A stretch of 64,000 bases of DNA from Zestomonas carbonaria (GCF_904061905.1 NZ_CAJFCI010000084.1:1-64000), one strand, 5' to 3'. Shown: positions 25,438-34,909, numbered from the stretch's first letter. The notes: generated by a model not told the origin, from the letters alone. Translations and numbers: made by a program.

Positions 25438-26781
25438 ATGAAACACAGTGTCCGTGATCGATTCTGTCCCCCCCTCCTCCTCGCCCTGGCCATCGGCTGC
25501 GCCCTGGAAGGCGCGCCGGCCCAGGCCCATGAGCTGTACAACGAAGGCGAGACCATCCTCAACGCCGACCTCGAAGCCCTCTTCGCGGCAATCCGCAGCG
25601 GCGAGAACTACGCCCTGATGGGCAACCGCGACAAGGGCAGCTCCAGTTGGCGCGAGGGCTACATCAAGTACGGCCTGAGCGGCAGCCAGGGCCTGGGCGG
25701 CAACGGCACCCTCTACGGCGCCTTCAACCTGGTCAGCTCGGGCACCTGGGGCGACGGCGACGCCGCCGGGATCACCGAAGGCAGCGAACGCCGCACCGAC
25801 GTGGAAGACGCCTACCTCGGCTGGCGTTCGGGCGGCCTGTTCCCCTGGCTGGGCGAGGACGGCGTGGACATCTCCGGCGGCCGGCAGATGATCGTCGTGG
25901 GCGACGGCTTCCTGGTCCAGGGCGACCCGGTGAACTTCGGCGACGTCGACCTCGGCGCCGACTTCGACCGTGGCGGCGCCTACTACCTGGCCGCGCGCAA
26001 GGCCTTCGACCAGACCGCCGCGCTGCGCCTGGGCGGCAGCGAAGGCTGGCGCGGCGACCTCATCTGGCTGAAATCGGACAACCGCGCGCAAGCCGAGACC
26101 GAACTGGCCATCGCCACCCTCGAACACGTGGCCGAGCCCGGCACCCTGGGCCTCACCTGGATTCGCGGCCTGGACGTCAACCAGCGCTTCGCCGAGATCA
26201 TGGGCCTGGAGGAGCGCGACGGCATGGACACCGTCAGCCTGCGCGGCAGCGGCAGCCTCGGCGTGGAAAACCTCAACCTGGCCGGCGAATACGTCACCCA
26301 GGACAAGGACAGCGGCCGCGAGAACGCCTGGTACCTGGAAGGCTCCTGGACCTTCGCCGACGTGGCCTGGGCACCGACCGCCACCTACCGCTACAGCCGC
26401 TTCTCGGAAGCCTTCGACCCGCTGTTCTACGGCTTCAGCCGCGGCTACGGCACCTGGTTCCAGGGCGAGGTGGCGGCCAACTACTCCGGCCCCTTCAACA
26501 GCAACAGCAAGGTCCACCACATCGGCCTCAAGGCCACGCCACGGGAAAACCTGGCCCTGGGCGCGCTGTACTTCGACTTCGACACCCTGGACACCGACCG
26601 CGGCAACCTCGGCGGCCGCGAACTGGACTTCTACGTGGAATGGATGGTCAACGACCACCTGCTGATCAGCCCGCTGATCGGCTTCTACCAGCCCGACCGC
26701 AGCGCCGAACGGAGTGGCTTGCAGTTGGGTGGGGACAGCACCAATACCTACCTGCAATTGTTGGTGGGGACGTTTTTCTAG
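25438..26781 (+). CDS. Outer-membrane beta-barrel channel (alginate-export/porin-like)
   Basis: This 447-residue protein has a signal peptide (about 1-30, ending AQA), then alternating amphipathic strands rich in Gly, Trp and Tyr, and ends with LQLLVGTFF, a typical terminal Phe of outer-membrane barrels. Its length and pattern fit the alginate-export (AlgE-like) porin family, members of which occur in catabolic clusters as substrate channels. A well-placed AGGAGCAAGCCC precedes the ATG. Position directly after the aldehyde dehydrogenase gene suggests it admits the amine substrate or exports a product. The substrate is inference. Confidence 0.85.
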   Translation: MKHSVRDRFCPPLLLALAIGCALEGAPAQAHELYNEGETILNADLEALFAAIRSGENYALMGNRDKGSSSWREGYIKYGLSGSQGLGGNGTLYGAFNLVSSGTWGDGDAAGITEGSERRTDVEDAYLGWRSGGLFPWLGEDGVDISGGRQMIVVGDGFLVQGDPVNFGDVDLGADFDRGGAYYLAARKAFDQTAALRLGGSEGWRGDLIWLKSDNRAQAETELAIATLEHVAEPGTLGLTWIRGLDVNQRFAEIMGLEERDGMDTVSLRGSGSLGVENLNLAGEYVTQDKDSGRENAWYLEGSWTFADVAWAPTATYRYSRFSEAFDPLFYGFSRGYGTWFQGEVAANYSGPFNSNSKVHHIGLKATPRENLALGALYFDFDTLDTDRGNLGGRELDFYVEWMVNDHLLISPLIGFYQPDRSAERSGLQLGGDSTNTYLQLLVGTFF

Positions 26782-26788
26782 TCCCGAT

Positions 26789-26806
26789 GGGGGCCTCTCG
26801 GCCCCC
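26789..26806 (+). terminator. Hairpin after the outer-membrane barrel gene
   Basis: GGGGGCC-TCTC-GGCCCCC forms a strong 7-bp stem eight bases after the stop codon. There is no T-tract, so this may protect the message rather than stop transcription. Confidence 0.5.
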
Positions 26807-26820
26807 GGCTCCAGATAAAA

Positions 26821-27261
26821 TCACGGCAGCAGATCCGCTCTGTTTTCCCGCAACCAGTCCGTGACCTGCTCCAGCAACCTCTGCGCCTGCCCAACCGCCT
26901 CGGCGGCCATGGAGTCGCTGACCTGGTCACCGGAATAGTCGATGACATTGCGCTGCTTACGCAGTGAGTCGAGCAGCACCATCGTCGGCATGTCCAGGCC
27001 GATGGTGCGCGGCAGCGACTGGATCATGGTCTGGTGGTGGCCAGGCTTGCTGGTCAGTGTGCGGTAGCCATTGGCCTGCAACGCCGCATTGGCCACCTGC
27101 ATGATGGCTTTGTAAGCCATGTCGAAACGCCCTTCGCTGCTGATTCCCGGCAGACGGGCATCGGCCAGGCTTCGCCGTGCCGCATCCAGCAACCGCTGGA
27201 TATTGGCCGCGTCCGTTGCCACGGCCTCCAAGGTCTTGCCCAACAGATTTTCCAATGTCAT
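26821..27261 (-). CDS. HEPN-domain protein of an MNT-HEPN pair
   Basis: This 146-residue all-helical HEPN protein is the probable toxin partner of the upstream nucleotidyltransferase. The usual R-x4-6-H ribonuclease motif appears as RKQRNVIDYSG: Arg104 and Asn105 are present but the expected His is replaced, with Asp108-Tyr109 in the motif. Similar RN..DY motifs occur in SAV_6107-like HEPN proteins. The gene overlaps the nucleotidyltransferase gene by four bases (ATGA). Known MNT enzymes silence HEPN toxins by adding AMP to a tyrosine; whether Tyr109 is such a site here is a guess. Confidence 0.82.
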   Translation of the reverse strand: MTLENLLGKTLEAVATDAANIQRLLDAARRSLADARLPGISSEGRFDMAYKAIMQVANAALQANGYRTLTSKPGHHQTMIQSLPRTIGLDMPTMVLLDSLRKQRNVIDYSGDQVSDSMAAEAVGQAQRLLEQVTDWLRENRADLLP

Positions 27262-27854
27262 CCCTGTCCTCCTGACAGTTGCAGATCGTCCTCATTGCCC
27301 ACCACGAACAGGCGCGGCTTACCCAGGATATCCCGGGCGAACGCGCCTTTTTCCTCCAACAGCTTCCGCCACTCGCCACGCCCATAGACCTTTGGGTTGA
27401 TCTCCCGTCCCAGCCTCTCCTGCAATGGATACAAGGCGCCAACCACTTCGGCAAAGCCGGCATCACCTATCACCATCAGGTCGATATCGCTTTCGGCCCG
27501 GGCCGTACCGCTGGCCATGGAGCCGAACACGAATGCCGCGTCGATGCGCTCCGCCATCGGCAACAGCGCCTCGGCCAGGACCTCGGCCAGACCGCTGGTC
27601 TTGCGCAGGATGCTGGCCAGTTCCGGGAAGATCGGACAGTTTCGGTTGGCCGCGTACAACAACTGGTTGCCGACTCGTTCCTTTACCAGCAACCCGGCCT
27701 CGGCCAGCCTGCTCAGCTCCCGGGTCAGCGTACCCGGCTGGGTGCCGGTGAGCCGCGCGATCTCACGCAGGTGATAACGGGACTCCGGATGCAGAAGCAG
27801 CAGGCCCAGTACCTTGCGGCGGTAATCCGTGAACAGTAGAGAGGCCAATGACAT
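27258..27854 (-). CDS. MNT nucleotidyltransferase with N-terminal winged helix
   Basis: This 198-residue protein fuses a winged helix-turn-helix (about 8-72: YHLREIARLTGTQPGTLTREL, then the wing LLVKERVGNQLLYAAN) to a minimal nucleotidyltransferase domain with the GSX10DXD motif, Gly111-Ser112 and Asp123/Asp125 in SDIDLMV. It is the likely antitoxin or modifier and also the autoregulator. Ribosome-binding site GGAAGG precedes the ATG. The upstream region holds matching GTTGCTTT motifs. The fused DNA-binding domain differs from stand-alone MntA. Confidence 0.88.
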   Translation of the reverse strand: MSLASLLFTDYRRKVLGLLLLHPESRYHLREIARLTGTQPGTLTRELSRLAEAGLLVKERVGNQLLYAANRNCPIFPELASILRKTSGLAEVLAEALLPMAERIDAAFVFGSMASGTARAESDIDLMVIGDAGFAEVVGALYPLQERLGREINPKVYGRGEWRKLLEEKGAFARDILGKPRLFVVGNEDDLQLSGGQG

Positions 27855-27869
27855 GGCGACCTTCCAATC

Positions 27870-27907
27870 GTTGCTTTAAAAGCAACATTTGTAGCCTATA
27901 AAGCAAC
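27870..27907 (-). promoter_or_regulatory. GTTGCTTT operator repeats of the MNT-HEPN operon
   Basis: A perfect palindrome with 8-bp arms, GTTGCTTT-N-AAAGCAAC, spans 27870-27886. A third GTTGCTTT copy on the minus strand lies at 27900-27907. The run of A and T here contrasts with the GC-rich surroundings. Binding by the winged-helix domain of the MNT protein is inference. Confidence 0.6.
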
Positions 27908-27955
27908 ACTTTTAAAGCTTTGAAGCGGGCGACTCACATTCAGTACACGGGGAAT

Positions 27956-28369
27956 TCAGGCGCCACCGTGGCGGTTGCGACTCGCCTGCACGATCCGCTG
28001 CGCCGGCACCCGCAGTTGCGCCAGCAGGTATTCGGCGAACTCCGGCGAATAGTCCTGCCGGGCGATAGCCTGCTCCATGCAACCGAGCCAGGCCGCGCTG
28101 AGGGATTCGTCGACCGGCCATTGGGCATGGAAACTGGGGATCGCGATGGGGCCGTATTTCTCGCTGAACAGGCGCGGGCCACCCAGCCAACCGCTGAGGA
28201 AGCAGGCCAGCTTGTCGCGGGACTGGTCGAGGCTTTCCGGGTGCAGGCGACGCAGGTCGGCCGCCTCGGGGGATTCGTCCATGATCCGGTAGAAGTCGTC
28301 GACCAGGCGGCGGATGCCTTCGATTCCGCCTACGGCCTGGTAGGAAGCGTCGCCGACGCCGAATGTCAT
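27956..28369 (-). CDS. Group II truncated haemoglobin
   Basis: This 137-residue protein is a truncated globin of the O type. It shows an early Tyr/Phe-rich helix (VDDFYRIMDESPEAADLRRLH), the proximal His81 in IPSFHAQWPVDE, and Trp94 (position G8 in the family) in SAAWLGCMEQAI. Such proteins bind oxygen, NO or sulphide in the cytoplasm. The start at 28369 has GGAGAACCCCC upstream. Longer frames would run into a family A repeat. It is a single gene between the MNT-HEPN pair and the chemoreceptor. Confidence 0.9.
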   Translation of the reverse strand: MTFGVGDASYQAVGGIEGIRRLVDDFYRIMDESPEAADLRRLHPESLDQSRDKLACFLSGWLGGPRLFSEKYGPIAIPSFHAQWPVDESLSAAWLGCMEQAIARQDYSPEFAEYLLAQLRVPAQRIVQASRNRHGGA

Positions 28370-28407
28370 GGGGGTTCTCCGGGGGAAAAGCGGGATTGTA
28401 CCGCAGG

Positions 28408-28546
28408 CACCCTCTCCCCAGCCCTCTCCACTAGGCGTGCCCCCATAGATAGGAGAGAGCACTCCTGCGTTTGCCGATACTCCAGGCTTTCATCCACAGT
28501 CACCCCTCTCCCATTCATGGGAGAGGGGCCGGGGGAGAGGGTTGCA
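28408..28546. repeat. Family A repeats, one degraded and one intact
   Basis: A degraded copy (ACCCTCTCCCCAGCCCTCTCC... near 28408-28460) is followed by the intact unit CCCCTCTCCCATTCATGGGAGAGGGG with its GCCGGGGGAGAGGG tail at 28503-28544. Confidence 0.75.
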
Positions 28547-28569
28547 AGACACAACGCCCCCTACAACCA

Positions 28570-30507
28570 TCAAACCCTGAAATGACTCACCAGCGTCTGC
28601 AGATGCTGCCCCAGGCGCGCCAGCTCGATGCTGGAGGCGGCAGTCTCTTCGCTGGCCGCGGCGGTCTGCTCGGCGACGTCGCGGACGTTCTGGACGCTGC
28701 GGCTGATCTCCTCGGCAACGGAGCTCTGCTGCTCGGCCGCCGCGGCGATCTGGTGGTTCATCGACTGGATGTTGCCGACGGTCTGGGTGATGTTGCCCAG
28801 CGCCTCCCCTGCCCTGCGGCTCAGGGTCACGCTGTTCTCGGTCAGGCTGCGGCTGTTGTTCATGATCTCCGCGACCTGCTGCGTGCCCTGTTGCAGGCCG
28901 ACGATCAGCGCCTCGATCTCTTCCGTCGACTGCTGCGTGCGCTGCGCCAGGCTGCGCACTTCGTCGGCGACCACCGCGAAGCCGCGTCCCGCCTCGCCGG
29001 CGCGGGCCGCCTCGATGGCCGCGTTGAGGGCCAGCAGGTTGGTCTGGTCGGCCACGGACTTGATCACGTCCATGACGCTGCCGATCCTGTCGCTTTCCTG
29101 TTGCAGCAGGGTCATGGCCTCGGCCGAACGCTGTACTTCCGCGGCCACGTGCTCGATGTGCGCGATGGCCTCGCCGACCACCTTGTCGCCCTGGGAGGCT
29201 TCGTCGTCCGCCCGCGAGGCCGCCTGCGCGGCCTGTTCCGCATTGCGGGCGACTTCATGGACGGTAGCGGACATCTCGTGCATGGCCGTGGCGACCTGGT
29301 CGGTCTCGTCCTTCTGGCTGTTGACGCCGGCACTGGTCTGCTCGGTGACCGCGGACAGCTCCTCGGCGGCGCTGGCGATCTGCGCGACGCTGTCGCGAAT
29401 GCCGCCGATCAGCTCCTGCAAGGTCGCGGTCATGCGTTGCACGCCCTTCTGCAAGGCGCCGATCTCGTCGCTACGGTCGACCACCCCGACATGGGTGAGG
29501 TCGCCGGCAGCCACCCGCTCGACGATCGCCAGGGTGTCCTGCAACGGACGGGTGATCTGCCGGGTGATCAGCCAGGCGGCGATGACGCCCAGCAGCAGGG
29601 CCAGCAGCGTACCGACCAGTTGCCAGGTCCTGGCCTCGGCGCTCTCGATGTCGCGGCGTTCCAACTGGAAGTTGTACAGGTCCTCGCTGAGCTTGACGAT
29701 CTTCTGGCCCTGCTCGGTCATTTCCTTGCGGGCGAGAGCGATGGCGTCGTCGGCCTTGCGGCGCTCGCCGAAGGCCGCCTCGTAGGCCTTCAGCGCCTCG
29801 CCCAGGGCGGCCAGGCGGTCCCCGTACCCCGGCGACAGGAAGCTGGCCAGCTCCGCCACCTCGCGGTCGCTCACCGCGAAGCGCTCGAGCGCCGGCTTGG
29901 CGACTTCGGCGCCACGGCCGTCGGTGACATCGGTGGACACGTAGGCGAGGGTCGCATGGCGCGTTTCACGCACGCCATCCAGGGTCCGGGCGACGGCCTG
30001 GTACTGGTCGAAACGACGCTCGTCGTAGTCCGGCAGGGCCTTCACCGCGTCCTCCAGCTCGATGAGGATCGCCACCGTGCGGTCGGCCTCCGCCGTCATC
30101 CGCTCGCGGGCCGCGAGCGCGGCCTTGTAGCCGGCGCGCATGTTGTTCAGGGAGGTCTGGTACAACGCGATCTGCTCGGCCTGCTGCTCCAGCATCCGCA
30201 CGTTGATCGGGTTCTTGTAGCTGGCCAGGGCCTCCTGGTGCAGCTTCCGGTAGGCATCCAGGGCTACCTGGGTGTTTTCCGCGATGCGCTCGTCACCCTG
30301 CGCCACCATGTACTGCAACCTGACGATGCGCAGCTTGGTCAGGGAGTCGTTGAGCTGGGTGATCCCGGTCATCCAGTTGCTGCGCTGTACCAGCAGGCCG
30401 ATGCTTTTCCAACTGAGGATCGCAAGGAGGCAGGTCAGTACCAGAATCAGTCCGAATCCCAGGCTCAGCTTCTTCGACATCTTCAGGTTGCCAAACCATT
30501 CGCGCAT
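28570..30507 (-). CDS. Methyl-accepting chemotaxis protein with an HBM-type sensor
   Basis: This 645-residue transmembrane chemoreceptor has a first membrane helix (15-34), a helical periplasmic sensor of about 255 residues (36-290), a second helix (295-314), a HAMP domain (315-367) and the cytoplasmic signalling hairpin with the tip sequence IEAARAGEAGRGFAVVADEVR. The sensor length and all-helical character match HBM (helical bimodular) domains such as that of McpS, which bind organic acids; the ligand cannot be read from sequence. It lacks the C-terminal pentapeptide for CheR docking. It is a single gene. Confidence 0.92.
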   Translation of the reverse strand: MREWFGNLKMSKKLSLGFGLILVLTCLLAILSWKSIGLLVQRSNWMTGITQLNDSLTKLRIVRLQYMVAQGDERIAENTQVALDAYRKLHQEALASYKNPINVRMLEQQAEQIALYQTSLNNMRAGYKAALAARERMTAEADRTVAILIELEDAVKALPDYDERRFDQYQAVARTLDGVRETRHATLAYVSTDVTDGRGAEVAKPALERFAVSDREVAELASFLSPGYGDRLAALGEALKAYEAAFGERRKADDAIALARKEMTEQGQKIVKLSEDLYNFQLERRDIESAEARTWQLVGTLLALLLGVIAAWLITRQITRPLQDTLAIVERVAAGDLTHVGVVDRSDEIGALQKGVQRMTATLQELIGGIRDSVAQIASAAEELSAVTEQTSAGVNSQKDETDQVATAMHEMSATVHEVARNAEQAAQAASRADDEASQGDKVVGEAIAHIEHVAAEVQRSAEAMTLLQQESDRIGSVMDVIKSVADQTNLLALNAAIEAARAGEAGRGFAVVADEVRSLAQRTQQSTEEIEALIVGLQQGTQQVAEIMNNSRSLTENSVTLSRRAGEALGNITQTVGNIQSMNHQIAAAAEQQSSVAEEISRSVQNVRDVAEQTAAASEETAASSIELARLGQHLQTLVSHFRV

Positions 30508-30685
30508 AAAAATTCTCCAGCAAACTATCGCTATTTGATTTTCGGGACGCTGGGAGTTTGTTTTTCTTGAAGCCAGACGTTACTCGCTGGCTATAGTCGG
30601 CAGCTTTTCCGATTACTGAAGTCGGAAATTAACTGAAGGGATCGAACCCGCCCAGGACGGGTGCCCCACTCCCCGGCGCGTCCCC

Positions 30686-31039
30686 TCAAGAAGAGCTTTC
30701 TTCCCGCGCCTCGCGCTTGGCGCGCAGGTCGCGCACCAGGTCGCTGAACGGCACCGACGGCCGCTCCAGCCTCAGCCCCGCTTCGAAATGACCGGTCTGG
30801 GTATTTTCCCGTGACCACAGGCAAACCACGTCGACGTCCGCCTGGCGCATCTGTCCTTCCCTGTCGCGCATGCGCAGGCTCAACTGCAACTGGCTGCCGA
30901 CCTCGACCAGCGTATCGCCGAGCAGCTTCAGGCCATGCTCGGACAGATCGCCCACGTAACCGACCAACTGGTCGTTGCGGCGATCCCTCACGCGGATACG
31001 GAAGATCGAGCGGAAAACGATGCGGTTGTGCTGTCGCAT
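30686..31039 (-). CDS. PilZ-domain protein
   Basis: This 117-residue cyclic-di-GMP receptor-type protein shows the PilZ binding motifs RSIFR (10-14, RxxxR) and DLSEHG (31-36, D/NxSxxG). I chose the ATG at 31039 since the RxxxR motif normally lies close to the N-terminus; a start at 31132 would add an unlikely arginine-rich extension. It is divergent from dusA. A second PilZ protein lies at 46864. The effector output is unknown. Confidence 0.85.
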   Translation of the reverse strand: MRQHNRIVFRSIFRIRVRDRRNDQLVGYVGDLSEHGLKLLGDTLVEVGSQLQLSLRMRDREGQMRQADVDVVCLWSRENTQTGHFEAGLRLERPSVPFSDLVRDLRAKREAREESSS

Positions 31040-31282
31040 GGCGGCTTTGGCTTTTCGCGGAAAAGAATCCTGTTTTCGCCCACCGAAGACCAGTGGACAC
31101 GAGCGGCCAATGGTACGCGTGGCGCACATCATTCAATCTCAAAAAGCATCAAAACCGCCCTCCATGGACGCGAACGGCCTCGACCAGCCGGCCGGGAGCA
31201 CTCCGCACGGCCTTTCTTGCTAGACTAGGCGCCCTTTGCGCCGCCAGCGCGCCGTTGCACCGCTGTCCATAGAACCACGCCG

Positions 31283-32277
<995 letters not shown>

Positions 32278-32281
<4 letters not shown>

Positions 32282-32471
32282 GATGGGGGTAACCCATCAC
32301 CACTGGAATCGATGGGTTGCACCCATCCTACGGCAGCTCTCGTAGGGTGCGCCGGCGCACCCTACCTTTCCACCGTCGGTGACACCGCGCCGTTTTCGTA
32401 GGATGGGTGTAACCCATCACCGCCGGAATCGATGGGTTGCACCCATCCTACGGCAGCTCTCGTAGGGTGCC
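32278..32471. repeat. Duplicated family D repeat cassette after dusA
   Basis: Two direct copies start at 32278 and 32398, offset exactly 120 bp. Each is GTAGGATGGG.GTAACCCATC, GGAATCGATGGGTTGCACCC, ATCCTACGGCAGCTCTCGTAGGGTGC. A GTAGGGTGCGCCGGCGCACCCTAC palindrome separates them. The first copy supplies the dusA stop codon. Confidence 0.9.
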
Positions 32472-32506
32472 GGTCGGTCCGACCCATCATCGGGCCGACC
32501 GATCCA

Positions 32507-33520
32507 TCACGGTACCAGCACCACTCGCCCGTCCTTCGGGCAGCCTTCCATGTAGCGGTGCGCCTCGACCACCTTGTCCAGCGGGAAGACCTTGCCGATC
32601 TCGGTCTTCAGCAGGCCGTCGCGGGTCAGTTGGTTGATCGCGTTCAGCGCGCGCTCCAGGGCCTCGCGGTCCTGGGGAATGCCCAGGTCCGGCTTGCCGG
32701 TGAAGTTGCCCAGGCAGTGGACGAAGAACTGGATGTTCTTCTGGAACGCCGCGCAGGCCGGGAACGGCGTGTTGTTGCCGCCCTGCAGCGCATAGAGCAC
32801 CAGCCGGCCGCGCGGGGCGAGCACGTCGCCGAGCAGGCACATCTGCGGGCCACCGAGGCCGTCGAGGATGATGTCCACGCCCCGTCCGTCGGTGATCTTG
32901 GCGATACGCCCGACCAGGTCTTCCTCCTCGGTGACGATCACCTTGTCGGCGCCGAGGGCGACCAGGTCGTCGCGGTCTTCGGCGTCCTTGGTGGCGGCGA
33001 TCACCTTCAGGCCGAGCGCCTTGCCGAGCTGCAGCATGGCCGGGCCGTTGCAGTGCGCGGCGTCGGTGAGCAGCACGCTCTCGCCGGGTTGCGCACGGGC
33101 CAGGTCGACGTAGGCGAACCAGGCGGTCAGCAGGGCCGTGTAGTGCACCGCGGCCTGCCGGGCATCGAGCTGCTCGGGGTAACGGGTCAGCGAACCCTGC
33201 GGCAGCAGCACCTGCTCACCATAGGCGGGGTAGTCGTTGATGCTGTGGGCGATGAAGCTGGCGACCTTGTCGCCGACCGCCAGGCCGGTCACATCGGAGC
33301 CGACCGCCAGCACTTCGCCGGCCACTTCATAGCCGAGACCGGCGGGCAGGTGGGTCTGGCAGGTGGAAAGATTCTGCCGCCAGAGCACGTCTATCCAGCT
33401 CACGCCAATGGCTTCGGCGCGCACCAGTACCTCGCCCGGGCCGGGCTGAGGGACATCGACCTGTTCGACCTTGAGGACTTCGGCAGGACCAAATTGGTGA
33501 AAGCGAATCATGCGGGACAT
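32507..33520 (-). CDS. mexS: MexS, NADPH:quinone oxidoreductase-like MDR protein
   Basis: This 337-residue zinc-less medium-chain dehydrogenase/reductase is assigned mexS because it is divergent from mexT and upstream of mexEF-oprN, as in P. aeruginosa, and has the same length. It shows the GroES-like N-terminal domain (PAGLGYEVAGEVLAVGSDV) and a Rossmann domain (ESVLLTDAAHCNGPAMLQLGKALGLKVIAAT). The exact physiological substrate in P. aeruginosa is unsettled; loss of MexS activates MexT. The ATG at 33520 has GAGG at ideal spacing; a GTG at 33523 is adjacent. Confidence 0.92.
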   Translation of the reverse strand: MSRMIRFHQFGPAEVLKVEQVDVPQPGPGEVLVRAEAIGVSWIDVLWRQNLSTCQTHLPAGLGYEVAGEVLAVGSDVTGLAVGDKVASFIAHSINDYPAYGEQVLLPQGSLTRYPEQLDARQAAVHYTALLTAWFAYVDLARAQPGESVLLTDAAHCNGPAMLQLGKALGLKVIAATKDAEDRDDLVALGADKVIVTEEEDLVGRIAKITDGRGVDIILDGLGGPQMCLLGDVLAPRGRLVLYALQGGNNTPFPACAAFQKNIQFFVHCLGNFTGKPDLGIPQDREALERALNAINQLTRDGLLKTEIGKVFPLDKVVEAHRYMEGCPKDGRVVLVP

Positions 33521-33592
33521 CACGAACCTCGCCTGTGATCTCTAATGGCCACGGACTTTATCGGGGCTTTGGTCTTTAGACTACCCGTTGTC

Positions 33593-33608
33593 ATCGATAG
33601 TACACATG
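33593..33608. promoter_or_regulatory. Possible MexT site in the mexS-mexT gap
   Basis: ATCGATAGTACACAT (from 33593) resembles the right half of the MexT consensus recalled as ATCA-N5-GTCGAT-N4-ACYAT. It lies between the divergent mexS and mexT genes. The match is partial. Confidence 0.4.
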
Positions 33609-33759
33609 AACGGGGATGATGCCGTAGAAGCTCGATCGAAAGCGCTGGAGGCTGGAAAGCCGGACGAACCTCCATTTTTGTCGTGTCCGGAACCTCCACC
33701 GACTTGACGGCGACGGTGGTCGCCGTCAGTTTAATTCGCCTGATAGCCAGGGAATGTCC

Positions 33760-34674
33760 ATGAACCGTAACGATCTGCGCCGCGTCGATCTCAACCTGCT
33801 GATCGTCTTCGAAACGCTGATGCACGAGCGCAGCGTCACCCGCGCGGCGGAAAAGCTGTTCCTCGGCCAGCCGGCGATCAGCGCCGCCCTCGCCCGCCTG
33901 CGCACCCTGTTCGACGACCCGCTGTTCGTGCGCACCGGACGCAGCATGGAGCCCTCGGCGCGCGCCCAGGAAATCTTCGCCCTGCTTTCGCCGGCGCTGG
34001 ACTCGATCTCCACCGCCATCAGCCGCGCCGCCGACTTCGACCCGGCGACCAGCAACGCGGTATTCCGCATCGGCCTGTCCGACGACGTCGAGTTCGCCCT
34101 GCTGCCGGCCCTGCTCAAGCGCATCCGCGCCGAAGCGCCGGGCGTGGTGCTGGTGGTGCGCCGGATCAACTACCTGCTGACCCCGGCGCTGCTGGCCTCC
34201 GGGGAGATCTCCGTGGGCGTCACCTATACCGAGGAATTGCCGGCCAACGCCAAGCGCAAGGTGCTGCGCCGCAGCAAGCCCAGGCTGCTGCGCGCCGATT
34301 CGATCCCCGGCGCGCTGAGCCTCGACGACTACTGCGCGCGGCCCCATGCGCTGGTGTCCTTCGCCGGCGACCTCGGCGGCTTCATCGACGAGGAACTGGC
34401 CAAGCACGGCCGCGAACGCAAGGTGGTGCTCGCCGTGCCGCAGTTCAACGGCCTGGGCAGCCTGCTGTCCGGCACCGACATCGTCGCCACCGTGCCGGAC
34501 TACACCGCCGCCGCCCTCACCGCCGCCGGCGGCCTGCGCGCCGAGGAGCTGCCGCTGGATACGCCGTCCTTCGAGCTGCACATGGCCTGGCGCGGCGCCC
34601 ACGACAACGACCCCGCCGAACGCTGGCTGCGCTCGCGGATCCAGATGTTCTTCTCCGACCCGGACAGCCTGTAG
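33760..34674 (+). CDS. mexT: MexT, LysR-family activator of mexEF-oprN
   Basis: This 304-residue LysR activator is close to P. aeruginosa MexT in its opening residues, helix-turn-helix (SVTRAAEKLFLGQPAISAALARLR), effector domain and the ending NDPAERWLRSRI...DPDSL. The ATG at 33760 has AGGGA upstream, and 304 residues equals the known active length. The 8-mer CGGCCAGC (33864-33871), present as a tandem duplication that breaks mexT in some P. aeruginosa strains, occurs only once here, so the gene is intact. The stop codon TAG (34672-34674) lies inside a family D repeat. Confidence 0.94.
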   Translation: MNRNDLRRVDLNLLIVFETLMHERSVTRAAEKLFLGQPAISAALARLRTLFDDPLFVRTGRSMEPSARAQEIFALLSPALDSISTAISRAADFDPATSNAVFRIGLSDDVEFALLPALLKRIRAEAPGVVLVVRRINYLLTPALLASGEISVGVTYTEELPANAKRKVLRRSKPRLLRADSIPGALSLDDYCARPHALVSFAGDLGGFIDEELAKHGRERKVVLAVPQFNGLGSLLSGTDIVATVPDYTAAALTAAGGLRAEELPLDTPSFELHMAWRGAHDNDPAERWLRSRIQMFFSDPDSL

Positions 34675-34730
34675 GATGGGTGACAACCCATCGCCCCACG
34701 CCGGTTGTGATGGGTTGTCACCCATCCTAC
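34671..34730. repeat. Perfect inverted repeat, family D, after mexT
   Basis: A 20-bp left arm GTAGGATGGGTGACAACCCA (34671-34690) is matched exactly by its complement at 34711-34730. The left arm begins within the last codons of mexT and supplies its stop. In RNA this would be a very stable hairpin between mexT and mexE. Confidence 0.95.
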
Positions 34731-34787
34731 GTCTCTGGCTTTTTCGTCCAGCCTCCAGCGCTTTTATCGGCTCTTCCATTCGCCTCT

Positions 34788-34823
34788 ATCGATAAAACCC
34801 CTCCTTCCATCATTCATATCGAT
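34788..34823 (+). promoter_or_regulatory. Candidate MexT operator for mexEF-oprN
   Basis: Two ATCGAT motifs (34788-34793 and 34818-34823) lie 30 bp apart, about three helical turns, and 87-122 bases before the mexE ATG. The same ATCGAT motif occurs in the mexS-mexT gap. Placement and motif fit a LysR-type activator; the full recalled MexT consensus is not met exactly. Confidence 0.45.
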
Positions 34824-34909
34824 AATCAACTTCGCCCTGTTCGATTCGTTCTCGGCAAACCCGCACCGCAGACTTCGCCCATTCGAAAAACCGTCTGGCG
34901 GAGTCCCAC

